Part shown: one piece after another, positions 11,859 through 24,344 of the stretch
How the letters are laid out: the number at the start of each line of letters is the position of its first letter
Numbering within the stretch: the stretch's first letter is position 1
Notes under the pieces: generated by a model
What the model was told of the DNA's origin: nothing
Seen by the model: only the letters and a program-made list of their open reading frames with translations
The model's database searches: none
Position numbers and translations under genes: made by a program
Assembly: GCF_947179165.1 (NCBI RefSeq)
Contig: NC_077248.1
Location: 50,237,232 to 50,301,231 of the forward strand
Length of the DNA stretch: 64,000 nt
Source of the DNA: Solanum dulcamara
Lineage: Eukaryota; Streptophyta; Magnoliopsida; Solanales; Solanaceae
Reading direction: 5' to 3'

Positions 11859-12676
11859 ATGCCTTTAAAGATATCTCTAATTCGAAGAAGGGTTGATACT
11901 AATTAGGGACAAGCCCCTCAAGCTCTTAATGATCTTCTAATTGGTCAAGTTACTCATGTCAAATTCTAGACTGCTATCTCTATGATAGCCCAACCCATGA
12001 CTACTCAAGTGAACCAAGGGAACCACTGTTATTAACTTACCCTCCAGCCGATTGAATAGGCTGAAGAAAGGCATTGAGGAGAGATTTGATCTCTCACTCT
12101 TGGGTTTTTCTTTTTCAAGTGCCACACCCATAGTAAGCCACAACTCTTTTTCAAGTATTATAAGAAGGGTGCTTTATCACGCTTTCTACTAGAATATTCG
12201 AACCTCGACATATGACACACTCATTCTTTTTTTAGCTAAAGACTCGCTGTATGTGTATAATCCTTTTTTTTCCAGAATATCGTATATAATGTAGTGGTGG
12301 CTTCTCCAAAATGTGGTTACACCATTTTCAAGGGTTAGAGACTTTACAAAGATGAACCCTCTCGAGTTTCATGGGTCCAAGGTTTATGAGGATCCCCAAG
12401 ACTTTGTTTATGAGGTGTACAAGATTGTTTCTATCATGGCGGTGTCTTCATAGGAGAAGGTAGAGTTAACGGCCTACCAAATCCAGGGTGTTTTTCAAGT
12501 TTGTTTCAATCAATGGAAGGCTGAAAGGTTTGAAGGGTGTCCCATAGATTGGGAGAACTTCAAGGTTACATTTCTTAACTGCTTCTTTACACTTGAATTG
12601 AGGGAGGCAAAAGTGTTGGAGTGTATCATCATATGAGAGTAAGGGAATATAAGTGTAAGGGAATATGCCCTCACAT
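11859..12676 (+). pseudogene. Gypsy gag fragment, truncated by an LTR
   Basis: Starts MPLKISLIRRRVDTN with a stop directly after. Later, in the same general register, comes NPLEFHGSKVYEDPQDF and QGVFQVCFNQWKAERFEGC, both typical of Tekay-like gag. Several stops occur. The coding stops abruptly at 12676, where the next LTR (TGTAAGACCCC) begins, so protease and pol are lost. No zinc knuckle remains. Confidence 0.75.
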
Positions 12677-14700
12677 TGTAAGACCCCTAAAGTATGAAAG
12701 TTGGATCGAGGGGAATAACGTAAGAAAAATGGTTGTCCCTCAGTCTACGAATCTTTCTATGATTTTTAGTCATCTTTAAGACTCGTAGGGATGAGTCGTA
12801 TAGTGAGTCCTAGGCTCTTTTAAGGACCTATATCAAGAGAGACCCTACGAATCAATAGGATGAGTCATAGGTATGTTGATGACTCATAATACCAAGTCGT
12901 AATGAAACTTTAGATATTCTGAAATTTACAGGTTTTCATACCTACAGGCGACAAGGGTCTACAACCCGTAATCTAGTTGACTAGCAATAAAAATGACTTG
13001 TAGATTCAACCCCAGAGGCTCTGATCTCAGATCTTTCTCAATCTTGCAGGACGACTCAAGATGATGAATCGTAGGAGCTTCGACAATTCGTATAGTCATT
13101 CGTAGGGTCCAAAAATATCAGATTTAATGAAGGGTAAGAGGGCCTTTTCCCAAGTTCAGATCAATTAATCTAGATACTTTTATGGTCAATTTCAAAGCCT
13201 ATAAGCATCCCAATCCTTCAAATTCCCATCCTATTCTAATTATTTTTTCTAAATTTTCCTAAGACAAGACTACCAAAATCTCTGAAGTTCCTCCTACAAT
13301 TCCAAGCTAGGGTTTCAAGTTCAACAAGATTCCTATTCAAATTATGAGTTGATTTCATCAAGTTATGTGGAGATTGATTCATGAGTTCCTTTCACCTATG
13401 AAGTCCCAAGGATTTCCTCAAAGATCTCCTTAAATCTCATTGGTTTCTAACCCTAGTTTTTATAAATTGCATAGGACTGTTTCAATTACGTTTTTAATTG
13501 TTATCAATGCTCATAATAATCATGATTATACATTAATTGCATGATTTCAAGTTGAATTATGAATACCCATGTATGAAGCTATTTTCAATGAAGATTTACA
13601 AGAATTATGACTATGAAGTTCAATGATTTGTAAAAGAAAGCTTTTATGAAAGAGTTGAGATTTATGATTGAATGATGAAAGTTATAATGACGATCAATTA
13701 TGATCCAAGAAATTTATTATGGTGTGATAAGTACAATTCTCACACAATCATGTTTAGATGGTGATAAGGTTAATTATCACCGAAGTTGTGGATTCCTATG
13801 ATCACTAAAGTTAATCTTCTACTCTTATGATTATTTTCATGATAAAGTTAATAATGATGTTTTAATGTTTCTAATGAATTCCGTTGGGATATTGACTAAG
13901 CACCGAAAGAAATTTTAGGTCCAGTAATATACTTAATTACCCAAGAGATTTCTAGTAGCAACATAAAGTCTCAAACTATGTTGCCACCGTAGATTGCCTT
14001 TATGGCTTAGCTAGTGGATCCACATATAGCTCATGATGTTAAAGTTGTTCTCAAAGAGTCTACCTTGGAAAGTATCCTCTCTCTTCTCGATGTGGGAGTT
14101 ACATCGGATTGCATGTTATATCTCTCATTGTCTTAGATTTAAGTTAAAGGTCGTATCCCATACAAGTTATATGAAATGATGTAAGTTTTACTATGAAGTC
14201 TTATGATGCATTGACCATAAGTTTTCATGTGATTTCAAATGTTTTAAAGCCTTAGTCATGCTCATGTATCCTGTTCACGCATCCTATGTCATATTGTTCA
14301 CGTTCTATTGTTTTTTCATGCATATCTCACATACTTAGTACCTTCTATGTGATAATGCATATTTTGCCTACATTATCTCATAATGTAGGGACGGACGACA
14401 CTCACGCTCCTCACATTCGTGGCTAGAGTTGATTTTGCATTCTTGAGTTTTCATTGGTGAGTCCTCATTCATCATAGACATTACTTTTCTTTTATGTTGT
14501 TATTTTTATTTTCTTTTATGATTCAGGAGAGCTAGAAGCTTGTCCTAAAGCGCTATCAAGTCTAGTGTAGAGGCATGTTTAGATGTTTAAAATTGATGTG
14601 GTCCATTTCGGATAATTGAGAAGAGTTTACTTCCTTTTTACATCTATGTTGAGTTGATTCTTCCACTTATTGCATTATGTTTAATTGCCTTATGTATGTA
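12677..14700 (+). mobile_element. Gypsy LTR, subfamily B, 3'-truncated
   Basis: Begins TGTAAGACCCC inside the gag remnant and continues to CTTATGTATG. The final about 200 bp, ending in GGTCATGACA in relatives, are missing because the RTE LINE tail starts at 14701. Its U3 region carries repeated short inverted motifs such as GACTCGTAGGGATGAGTC. Confidence 0.75.
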
Positions 14701-14702
14701 AT

Positions 14703-14732
14703 AACAACAACAACAACAACAACAACAACAAC
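14703..14732 (-). repeat. (TTG)n tail of the RTE LINE
   Basis: Ten AAC triplets on the plus strand mark the LINE's 3' terminus. RTE elements end in short repeats rather than poly(A). Confidence 0.85.
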
Positions 14733-15262
14733 CCAGTGGAATCCCACAGTGGGGTCTAGGAAGGGTAAGATATATGCAGACCTTACCACTACCTCATGGA
14801 GATAGAGAGACTGTTTCTGAAATACCCTCGGCTCGAAGGTCACAGTTCTAAGTATGAGAGAAAAAAATCAATATATATAGCATAAAGAAAAAATAAAAAA
14901 ATAAAAAAAATAAAAAGTAAAAATAGAAATAAAAATAAAAATAAAATGCAATGCAAAATTTACAAGACAAGAACAATAACTATAGCAAAGTATTGCAATA
15001 ATCAAAGGTAATAGCAACATAACTATAAAGGCACACCTAGACCTACGACCACCCTAAACTGACATATGGTAAGATACCATTCTACCCTAATTCGCCACCT
15101 CCACTCTTTTCTATCTAAGGTCATATCCTCGGTGATATGGAGTACCGTCATATCTTGTCTAATCTTCTATCTCTAATACGTTTTTGATCTACCCCTACCC
15201 CTCTACATATCCCCCAAATCCAACCACTCGCACCTCCTAACTGGGGCATCGACACCCTTCCT

Positions 15263-16500
15263 CTACACATGCCTAAGCCATCTCAGTCTTGCTTCTCTCA
15301 TTTTGTTGACCACGGATACCACTCCCACCTTCTCCCGAATAACCTCATTCCTGATCTTATCAATCCTAGTATGTCCATATATCCATCTTAGTATCCTTAT
15401 CTCTGCAACATGCATCTTCTGAACATGAGAGCTCTTTACTGGCCAGTACTTCACTCCATATAACAATGCTGGTCTAACAACCATTTTATAGAACTTACCT
15501 TTAAGTTTAGGTGGTACCTTCTTATCACACAAGACTCCAAAGGCTAGCCTCTATTTCAACCATGGTACCCCAATAAGGTGTGTGACATCATCATCAATGT
15601 CCCCACTACTATGGATGATGGATCCAAGATATTTAAATCTTTCTATCTTGGGGATAGGTTGGGTGGAAAGCCTCACTTCCCTACCCTCTTGATCCATTGC
15701 AAAATTAAATTTGCACTCCAAGTAATCTATTTTGGTTCTGCTCAATCTGAACCCTTTGGAATCCAACATTTGTCTCCAAACTTCCAACCTATCATTAACT
15801 CTGTCCCGAGTCTCATTAATCAAAACTATATCATCCTCAAATAGCATACACCATGGAACCTCCTCCTGAATAGACTGTGTCAGCTCATCTATCACTAAGA
15901 ATAAAAGAAAAGGGCTCAGCATTGATCCCTGGTATAGTCCCACCTCAATAGGAAAATTCTCTGAGTCACCTCCCACCGTCTTAACCCGAGTCTTGGATAC
16001 AACATACATGTCCTTTATTTCCCTAATATACACCATCAGGACATTTTTAGCCTCCAGACACCTCTAAAGAACATCCCTCGGAACTTTGTCATAAGCCTTT
16101 TCAAGGTCAATGATCACCATATGGAGATTCCTTTTTCTTTCTCTAAATTTCTCCACCATTCTCCATATAAGATGGATTGCTTCAGTAGTCGACCATCCCG
16201 ACATGAATCCAAACTGGTTCTCTGAGATTGACATTCCCCTCCTCTTCTTCATCTCCACCAGTCTTTCTCAAATCTACATACTGTGGCTTAGTAGTTTGAT
16301 ACCCCTGTAATTATTATAGTTTTGAATATCACCCTTTTTCTTGTATAATGGAGCCATATTACTCCAACTCCATTCATCAGGTATCTTATAAATCTTTAAA
16401 ATAATATTAAACAACTTAGTCAACTACTCCAAACCTGCCTTGTCAATGCTCTTTCAAAAGTCCACCGAAATCTCATCGGACCCTATTTCTCTCCCCCTCC
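15263..16500 (-). pseudogene. RTE reverse transcriptase, broken
   Basis: Reading right to left: a fingers region with QFGFMSGWSTTEAIH and KAYDKVPRDVL (near 16064-16258), then GLYQGSMLSPFLLFLVIDEL, then the catalytic box LFEDDIVLINET near 15830, where the usual FADD has become FEDD but both aspartates remain. This is followed by YLGSIIHSSGDIDDDV and the C-terminal [11 protein letters not shown] and [18 protein letters not shown]. In-frame stops occur near 16064, 15551 and 15260. The enzyme would copy the LINE RNA at a nicked target; this copy could not make it whole. Confidence 0.85.
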
Positions 16501-16672
16501 TCATCCTGCTAACATAACGTCTAACCTCCTCAACATAAAACACCTGTAGTACCCAAAGTCTCGAATACTATAAGAGTACGCTAAATCTCCTAGTATAATG
16601 TCTATGTCTCCTTTTTCATTTAGGAGTCTATTGAAGTAAACACTTCACCTTCCTTGTCCTAGATGCACTTTA

Positions 16673-16906
16673 CTAGATCCAGATCGTGTGCTTTTCTATC
16701 TCTCTCTTCGGCGAGCCTATACATCTCTTATCCCTACCTTTTCCCCATAACTTGACATACACGCATTCAAAAGTTGCCGTCTTAGCACTAGTGATCGCCG
16801 ACTTTGCTTCCTTCTTTGCCTTTTTATAGATATTTTTAAGCCTATTCTTTCCCACTTCATCCACACACTCCAAAAACTCTGTAGAGGAAACCTTCTTGGT
16901 TTTCAC
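16673..16906 (-). pseudogene. RTE endonuclease-RT linker, broken
   Basis: A lysine-rich helix-like stretch with VSSTEFLECVDEVGKNRLKN and IYKKAKKEAKSAI, as found between endonuclease and RT in plant RTE proteins. It ends at a frameshift before the RT. Confidence 0.6.
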
Positions 16907-17132
16907 TTTGCCTTGTACTTCTCTATTCCACCACTAGTCTCCTTGATGACCACCAAAGATTCCTCTCGATACCCCAAGAACTTTGGCAGCTGCTTTTCTA
17001 ATGCAACCAGCTGTCATGTCCCACATGTTGTTCACATCCCCACTACTACTCCAGGCCCATAAACCATTCAATTTCTCCCCCATCTCCCAAGAAAAAGAGG
17101 GAGTTAGGCCCCCTTATCTAATCCTCGATCGA

Positions 17133-17850
17133 TCATAAAAGGGTCTTCTTTTTCCTATCCCTCTTAATCTCCAAGTCCGTCACCAAAAACGTATGTTGGG
17201 TGATAATATTTTCAATCAGAATAACCTTATAATCCTTACAAAGGCCTCCATCATACTTTCGGAAGAGTAAGTAGTCAATCTGAGTCCTAGCTACCGTGAT
17301 ACTAAAGGTGACCAATTGATTATCCCTCTTAAAAAACTATGAATTAGCAGTAACCAACTCAAAAGATTTGGAAAACTCCAAGAGAGAAACCCCGCCTCCA
17401 TTCCATTCCCTAAAACTAAAGCCTCCATGGATATCATCAAAACCATTAGAAGCTATACCAATATAACCATTGAAATCTCCACTAATGAAAATCTTTTCGG
17501 TACTAGGTATACCTCTCACTACTTCATCTAAATCCTCCCAAAAGAGCCTTTTGACTTCTTGATCCAGACTTACATGGGTGCATATGCACTAACAATATTC
17601 ACAAAAAGCCTGCCTATAACTAGCTTAATAAACATCATTCTATTACTGATCCTCTTTACTTCTACCACACACTCTCTAAGGTCTGCGTCGACTAGAATAC
17701 CTACTCCATTCCTATCCCTTGAGCCTCCTAAGTACCATAATTTAAATCTGTCCACATCCCGAGCTTTAGAACCTACCTATCTTGTCTCTTAAACATATGC
17801 TATATTAATCTTTCTCCTCTTAAGACTCTTCACTAGCTCTATTACAAAAA
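17133..17850 (-). pseudogene. RTE endonuclease domain, broken
   Basis: In three pieces. The N-terminal part has INIAYV, a stop, ETR, then DRFKLWYLGGSRDRNGVGI and VKRISNRMMFIKLVIG. The middle has ISGDFNGYIG, the conserved GDFN metal/phosphate-binding motif. The C-terminal part has TQIDYLLFRKYDGGLCKDYK and TQHTFLVTDLEIKR. The order and motifs fit the exonuclease-endonuclease-phosphatase fold that nicks target DNA. At least two stops separate the pieces. Confidence 0.8.
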
Positions 17851-17971
17851 TGCTGTCTCTACAAAGGCTCTCAAATCTCCATTAAAGACAAACAAGCAAT
17901 CCTCTCAAGTTCTTCATCCAAATTCAAAATTTCTTCAAGTTTCTTATAACTTCTTATCCAAGGTATGTGAA
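17851..17971 (+). mobile_element. Gypsy LTR subfamily A fragment (left half)
   Basis: Matches 9855-9970 of the complete LTR (for example CAAGTTTCTTATAACTTC and TTATCCAAGGTATGTGA). It is interrupted at 17972 by a solo LTR and continues at 20243. Confidence 0.75.
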
Positions 17972-20242
17972 TGTAAGACCCCAAAAATGTGAAAGGTCCT
18001 AAACCAAGGAAAAAGGATGAATTCTAAGAAAGTACAGAAAGCGGTCACCAAGAGAAAACCATAGAAGCCATCATGGGCCGTGGTAAGAATCACAGACCTT
18101 GGTGAGCAACCATGGTAGAGATTCAGAGACTCAAAATTGTAGGGGATGACCCACGGTGGAGGACCATGGGCTGTGGTGATCACCACAGACTGTGAATCCA
18201 TTCGTGATGACCCCTCCCCAAGATCCTCAGGAAATTTCCTAAGGCAAGGTCCACGGACGACCACCACAGACCATGAAACCCTCCATGGACTATGGTGTGT
18301 CCTTGTGGTGGACACTATGCAAAGTCCACTTACAGAGCCTGCACCTTGACCACCTTTCATATCCTGTAGTGCCCTTCACAGACCGTGAAGGGGATCCGTC
18401 GTGAAACTTCAGAGACTACCCTGTAGGCCCTTTCAAAATATTTTTCCAAGTCCGTTACCATGGTACCCCACCATGGACCATGAAGGGTTCCCGTGAAGCC
18501 AGTTCTGGTCAGGATCTAAAAGGGAAAATTTGGCCCTTTCCTGCTTTTTAATTTAAAGTGGTGTCATTTTGAGGGTAGAATCCACCCCTCTAAATCCCCT
18601 AAACCCTACCAAGACCTCATTCTACACACTTAGGATCAAGACTTACAAATCCTCTCTTCTTAATCTCTCCCAAGAATTCCAAGGAAAGATTAGGGTTTCA
18701 TCTCAAGACCTCTCAAAGTCTCTATTCCTCCTCAAGTCTTCATTAGGGATTTGTTTCCCCCAAGGTATGTGAGTTTTTATTCATGGTTTCTTCCACCCAT
18801 GGAGACCAAATGGTTTTTCCAACTTGATATTTCAAATTTCAAATGATGAATCTTTATGGGCTTTTACATGATCACTCAAAATGGATAGATGATTATATAT
18901 TTTCCTTCAATTTACATATATTGATGTATATTAATTTTCAATTGCATGACATGAATAATTTGTTAAAATGCATATATGGAGGCTTGAAAGTGGTTTGAAA
19001 TATATGGCGGGTTGTTTAAGATGTGTATATTGTGATGTATTTCCATCACTCTCATGCATGCAAGAATTCTTTAAATGCATTTGAAGGTTTATGAAATGAA
19101 CCCACCTCATTTCCTTATGTTAAAGTGAAGTTGAAATGAAAGCTTTTGACTCCAAATGAAAGTTATGAATTAAGTGTTTATAATAAAGGAGTCTTATGAT
19201 GAAATGATTAAATGATGGAATAGATTATTAGCCAAAGCAAGGTTTCAATGTGAATGGACAATTCTCGCATTGAATCAAATAAAATATTTTATGAGCTATT
19301 CCACCGAATGATGATTTGACAATTAAGTTATACAATGCTTATGTAATTATGATATCTAAATATATTCCATGGGATTTACCTAGCACCTAATGTAGCATGT
19401 AGATGGGGGCTCGACCTAAGAAGTCCTTAAGTAAAGTTTCATATTGCATTAACTATGCGGAAACATAGGGGCCCTTGTCGGCTATTTAGGCTAGTGGATC
19501 CACGATTAACCATTAAAATTAAAGTTAAACAAATGTTCAAAGTTGTTGGAGTTGTACCTGACAATTAGTCTCCCCATGCCAAGGTAGGGGATTATGTTGG
19601 ATTCCATGTACTAGCTCATATGGTCTTAAATGTCGGTTACAGGCATCTACCCATAAAATGAAGGTTTTAAGGTTTCATTTGATGTTTTTCTCATGCATGG
19701 ATTCACTTACGCATATTGCTAATAAATGTCTTAATGTTCTTCATTATATAGCATGCTCACATACTTAGTACATTTAAATTACTAATTCATACATTTTCCT
19801 ACATGATATCACCATGTAGGAATCGGCGTTGCTCAACACTCTCCTCCTCGTGGCTAAATTTGATCATTGAAGGCTACCACTTTTGGTGAGTTCCCATGGT
19901 TCGAGAAAAACACTCCTATTTCCCTTTTATCTTATGCTTTTTCTAATCATTGAATTCCCTTCTAGTACTTGTTCTTTTATTATGAGGGTGAGCTAGAGAC
20001 ATGCGAGCACTCTCTAAGTTTTTAAAGTAGAAGGTATGTTTGTAAAAATGCCTAGTGTTTCAAATGATTTGACTCTTATTGAAATGTGAAATCCCTTAGT
20101 CCCGATATCCCTTTATGTTTCTGCTTGATTTATTTATTATTATCGATGAAAAGCTTAATGAAATGCTAAGAGTCTTGGGTGAGGTATCTCCCGATGCTTT
20201 ATTCTCCGTGTCACATCTAGGCCCTAGGCTTGGGTCATGACA
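17972..20242 (+). mobile_element. Solo gypsy LTR, subfamily B, nested in an older LTR
   Basis: Complete from TGTAAGACCCC to GGGTCATGACA, 2271 bp, with no internal coding sequence on either side. Flanking sequence on both sides belongs to one subfamily A LTR, so it inserted there and then lost its interior by LTR-LTR recombination. The 5-bp flanks (GTGAA and GTAGG) match poorly. The U3 part carries dense palindromes such as that at 18171-18188. Confidence 0.8.
18171..18188. repeat. Perfect 18-bp palindrome in LTR U3
   Basis: CTGTGGTGATCACCACAG equals its own reverse complement. Related self-complementary words (CCATGG, CCGTGG, ACCATGGT) recur across about 18000-18500. Confidence 0.85.
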
Positions 20243-21874
20243 GTAGGTATTCATCAATGTCTCATTCACCCATGGAGTCCAACTAATTCCACAAAGTATG
20301 TATTTTATGGGTTTTGAGATCTTGATTTCAATTACATGAATTATAATTTAAATTTTGATTATGAACATATTTCAACATGAATTAATGATTATTGCATAAA
20401 ATTAAAGAGTTTTCTACGAATTTCCTACATTACTCTTTAGGGTTCACGACACGGAAGATGGTTTTCAATTATACTTCAAATTGATATTATTTTTCATGAT
20501 TTATGTTTGAATGGATATGGTTTTTCTCGATTAAGCATGATTTTATTCAAATTATATGATTATGCGTGTTTTTAATTAAATTTTATGATTTTCAAGTCAA
20601 TTGATTGTAAATCCATGCTTTAACTTAATTTCAAGTACAATGCATAATTTTGGAATTTCAATTGTATAGGCAAGTTTTGAAAAGGGTGACTTAAGATCCT
20701 CAATGGTGACTTAAGACCCTAATGATACTCTTAAGGAAATAAGATTCGTAATGATGGAAAGCCTACATCCACATTGCATGAATCAATGATAATGAGCTAT
20801 TCTTGTGAACCAGTTTTATTCATTGGATTGGCAGCTTTTAATTACCTTTCCATATGATATTTTTATGTTTTCAAGACAAGTATTTATTATAATTTATGAC
20901 AATCTTATGATTTATGAAAAGTATGATTTATGACAATAATATGTATTTCGTCGGATATTGACTTAGCACCGAGAGGACTTTGAGGTGGGAACTCAACCCA
21001 AGGGGTCCTTATTAGTAATCTATAGTCACTTAACTACGTCACCACCGTAAGATTATTTCCAATATGGCCTAGCTATCGGATCTACATATAGAACATGTTC
21101 ATGATTACCCGCTTAGCGGGTTAGAGTCTACTTTGGAAAGTACATTTCTCTTTTTCCATTGTATGGGGAGACATCCATGTTGTACTCGCATGGTCTTATT
21201 TTCAGTTATGGTTATATCCAACATATGTATGGTCCCTTATGATGATTTACTTGAATAATCCTAGCCTTTACATTTACATAATACTCTTATGGTTTATTGT
21301 GCATTGACTGGTCTCGTGTCTACTTATGATTTTACTTCCACTTTTATCATGTTATTTGAAATAGTCATTTACACAATATGGTTTTATTATGCATTACATT
21401 GCCTGCATACTTAGTAATTCAAACGTATTAACCCATACTTAATTGCCTACATTATATCATAATGTAGGGATGGACGTTCCATTCCATTCTCATGGCTAGT
21501 TGGTAATTCATCAAAGATTTTATGGGAAGTCCTCACGTTTCAAGGGAAATCCGAGTCTATTTTTTCTTCTCTTGCTATTCTTAGACTATGATGATATAGA
21601 CTATTCCATGTTGTGTCATTGCTTTTCTTTGAGGGTGAGCTAGAAACATGTCGTAGTTTTCGCCTATGTTAGCTCATGTAGAGGCATGTTGGTATGTATA
21701 GGGAGTCTATGTTGTCTTAGTTCATTCTCGTTATGTTATGTTCTTGGATTTTTGATGAGTTTCCACTTTATTGTTATGTTATGTATGCTTATGATATGCT
21801 AAGAGACTTGGTTGGGGTTTCTTCAGGAATCCTAATAGCCATATCACACCTAAGGCCTGACTTGGGTCGTGACA
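20243..21874 (+). mobile_element. Gypsy LTR subfamily A fragment (right half)
   Basis: Continues the LTR interrupted at 17971. It aligns by eye to 9985-11638 and ends CTTGGGTCGTGACA. No primer site or internal region follows, so the parent element survives only as this LTR. Confidence 0.75.
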
Positions 21875-21999
21875 TTTGTACTAACTACAAGCATGAGTAG
21901 GAGCGTCGTGACTTATATTATAAAATAATATATGTAAAAAAAGTAGGCAGTCAGTACTACAGGATCTACAAAGTCTGGAGAATGGTCAATGTATGACAT

Positions 22000-23620
22000 A
22001 AAACATGATAATGTATGACTAAGCTAAAAGCTGACATAATCCTTTAAATATAGTTAGAAAGAAAAAATGTGATCAATGAAAAATTCGTAAGAAAGTCATA
22101 AGCTTAGCATAACATAAATGAGGGAAATCATTAACCGACTTAAACAATGTGAGATATAACATGGAGTTCGGTGTTGTTGTCCAACACCAAATAGAGATTG
22201 TCCTACTTGTCAAGGTGAGGACCATTTACATGAGCTATTTGTGGAACCACTAGCTTAAGCTTTAATCGTTCATTTGGGACATCCTACGGGTGCACGTAGT
22301 CATAAGACCTAGGTGATTGCTCCTAGTCTACTCAGTGCAAGGTAAACTCTCAACAAGATAATTATAAATAAACAAATGATAGTCTTTGAGAAGAAAGTTA
22401 AGAATCTAGTACTACCAAGTTCTTCATAAAATACATGAAACTATAGGAATAGCTCCTTAAAACATGTCATGAACCTCAACAAAATCAAAGTCATAAGAGA
22501 TACTTAATCAAAATAATTTTGATCATGATAAGCTTTTCATAGAAAATCACACTTAAATAAAATATGGCTAAATCTTGGAAAACCTTCATGATGAGATTAC
22601 TTCCTTTTTGAAGCAAACCATAGTTTCATATAATTCATATTGACGCATTATTTAAAGCATCTTAAAATCATAGTTCATAAGTTCATGATGTAGGCATAAA
22701 TTCTTCAAACCTTTTCATAATCATAAAATAGGAATGATGCATGGGTTCAAAAGAACTTCATGAAAAATATATAATTAAGATCGAATCATGCATAATAAGA
22801 CTAGTTGAAGTGAAATAGATCATAATAGATTGAACCAAATGTAAGATCATCCAAATCCTAAGTTTTGGAAGAAATCATAACGTAAAAGTGGGGATTGTTT
22901 GGGACTCCATGGATAGAGAAAAGATTCATGAATGAAATTCCCACAAACCTTGATGATCCGGAGCTATGAAATTAAAAATGAGACTTGAGTTCTTGAAACC
23001 CTAGCTTGATGGAGAAAAAAACCTTTGGAGATAAATCCTTGATAGCCTTAGAGAGTTTTAGGTGAATGGGAGTGAATGAGGAAAATTTGAAGGGTTTGGG
23101 TAGTTATAGGTCATGGAAAATAGTCCAAAACAATGTAGACTAGTTGTTAGTAGAATGGGAATATGTCCAAAGTATCTTTCGAATTAATCTGCCAGAGATG
23201 ACCTATAGAACCCACAAATGGGTTGTAGGTCCTTAGACGGATCGTCAACAGGGTTCGTGGAGAATGACCAAATAACCAAGTTTATAATGTTCCCTCTACG
23301 ACCCACTCCTATAGGCTGTACATGCTCCTATAGTGTGTATACCTCTTTATCCTACATGAACATAAAACCCAACCCTATGAGCTTCACCCTATGAACCACC
23401 CAGGCCCCCCCTTCCTGTTCAACTCTAAAAATAGTGTCACTAAAACCACCCTATGATTACCTTCTCTGGTCTGTATGTCTTTGTAGAGACCGTAAGTGGG
23501 TTTTCGTCAAAACTTCTAAAACTTCTAAATTTTTTCCAAGTGTTAGGCCTTCCTATGACTTCTCTCCTATGAGTTGTAGGACTTTATAATACCTGAGGTT
23601 GGCTTGTAAGACCCTGCACC
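22000..23620 (-). mobile_element. Reversed subfamily B-like LTR fragment
   Basis: Read on the minus strand it has the LTR order: a U3 with repeated CCTATAGG/CCTACGG-type inverted words (23200-23600), ACCCTAGCTTG-type leader (about 22990), AT-rich middle, and the phrase equivalent to TAGCTCATGT (about 22230). No proper TGTAAGAC start or TGACA end is found, so both termini are lost. Boundaries are approximate. Confidence 0.5.
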
Positions 23621-24344
23621 AGTGGATTGCGCAAAATTTTCTTTCCAAAATATATTTCGGACTTCCTAGGTGTATATAGATCAAAGGCTTAATCTCAAAT
23701 ACTAACAACTAATGAGATAACCACTATAGGCATCAAATAATATTTTAATTTATCAAGAAGTAAGGTGAATTTCGAAGAGATCTACCCAATAACATGTATC
23801 TAGTATCAAAGTTTAAGGTCACTAAAAATAGGTAAAACACCTAGCAGCTCACCATCATATCTCAATAGGCATCTACAATGTTATTTAACCAAAGGTAAAA
23901 CTACAACTCTAATTATTTAGCTCTATGGGTCCTCAAGATATGCCAAAGGCCTATAAGACAACTATTTCTTATAGGGTTTGCTATCAAATAATTTCTATAC
24001 TAAACTAATTATTATTGTGCAAATATCAACATGAAATGCAAATAAACTAATTACAAAGCCCTTAAGGAATCGACAAGGCAACATGCTATATAGCCAACTA
24101 AGCAATGACATATTTATACGAGAAGATTCTTATGCTGCTTTTAAAATTTGGCAGCAGTTAAACAAGACTAATAATGACAAGAGAAGGTCACATGTATAAA
24201 TATATACAACTCCAACAATGAAATCCATGAAGAACTATTATGGTTATGAGTACTATGGTGATAAAGAATAAGTCATTTCAACTGTATGATGAAGAAACCT
24301 TGCCGAAAAAGGTTTAGCCTTAAAATACCTCATAAGTGATCTGA
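23621..24344. other. Unassigned AT-rich sequence
   Basis: No gene, LTR terminus or tandem repeat is recognisable. It may be decayed internal sequence of one of the surrounding elements. Confidence 0.4.

Larger units (their letters stand above)
14701..17850 (-). mobile_element. RTE-clade LINE, near complete, inactive
   Basis: The minus strand encodes, in order, an apurinic-type endonuclease (from about 17850), a linker, a reverse transcriptase and a C-terminal region, followed by a T-rich 3' untranslated region and a (TTG)n tail at 14703-14732 (seen as AAC repeats). Many stops and frameshifts break it. The start and about 3.15-kb length suit an RTE LINE missing little of its 5' end. The 3' tail matches the short retroposons at 796-919 and 5700-5816. 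Confidence 0.85.

Noticed and set aside
17944..18360. 138-residue reverse frame and 67-residue forward frame
   Set aside because: They lie in the palindromic U3 of an LTR, where self-complementary words open frames on both strands.
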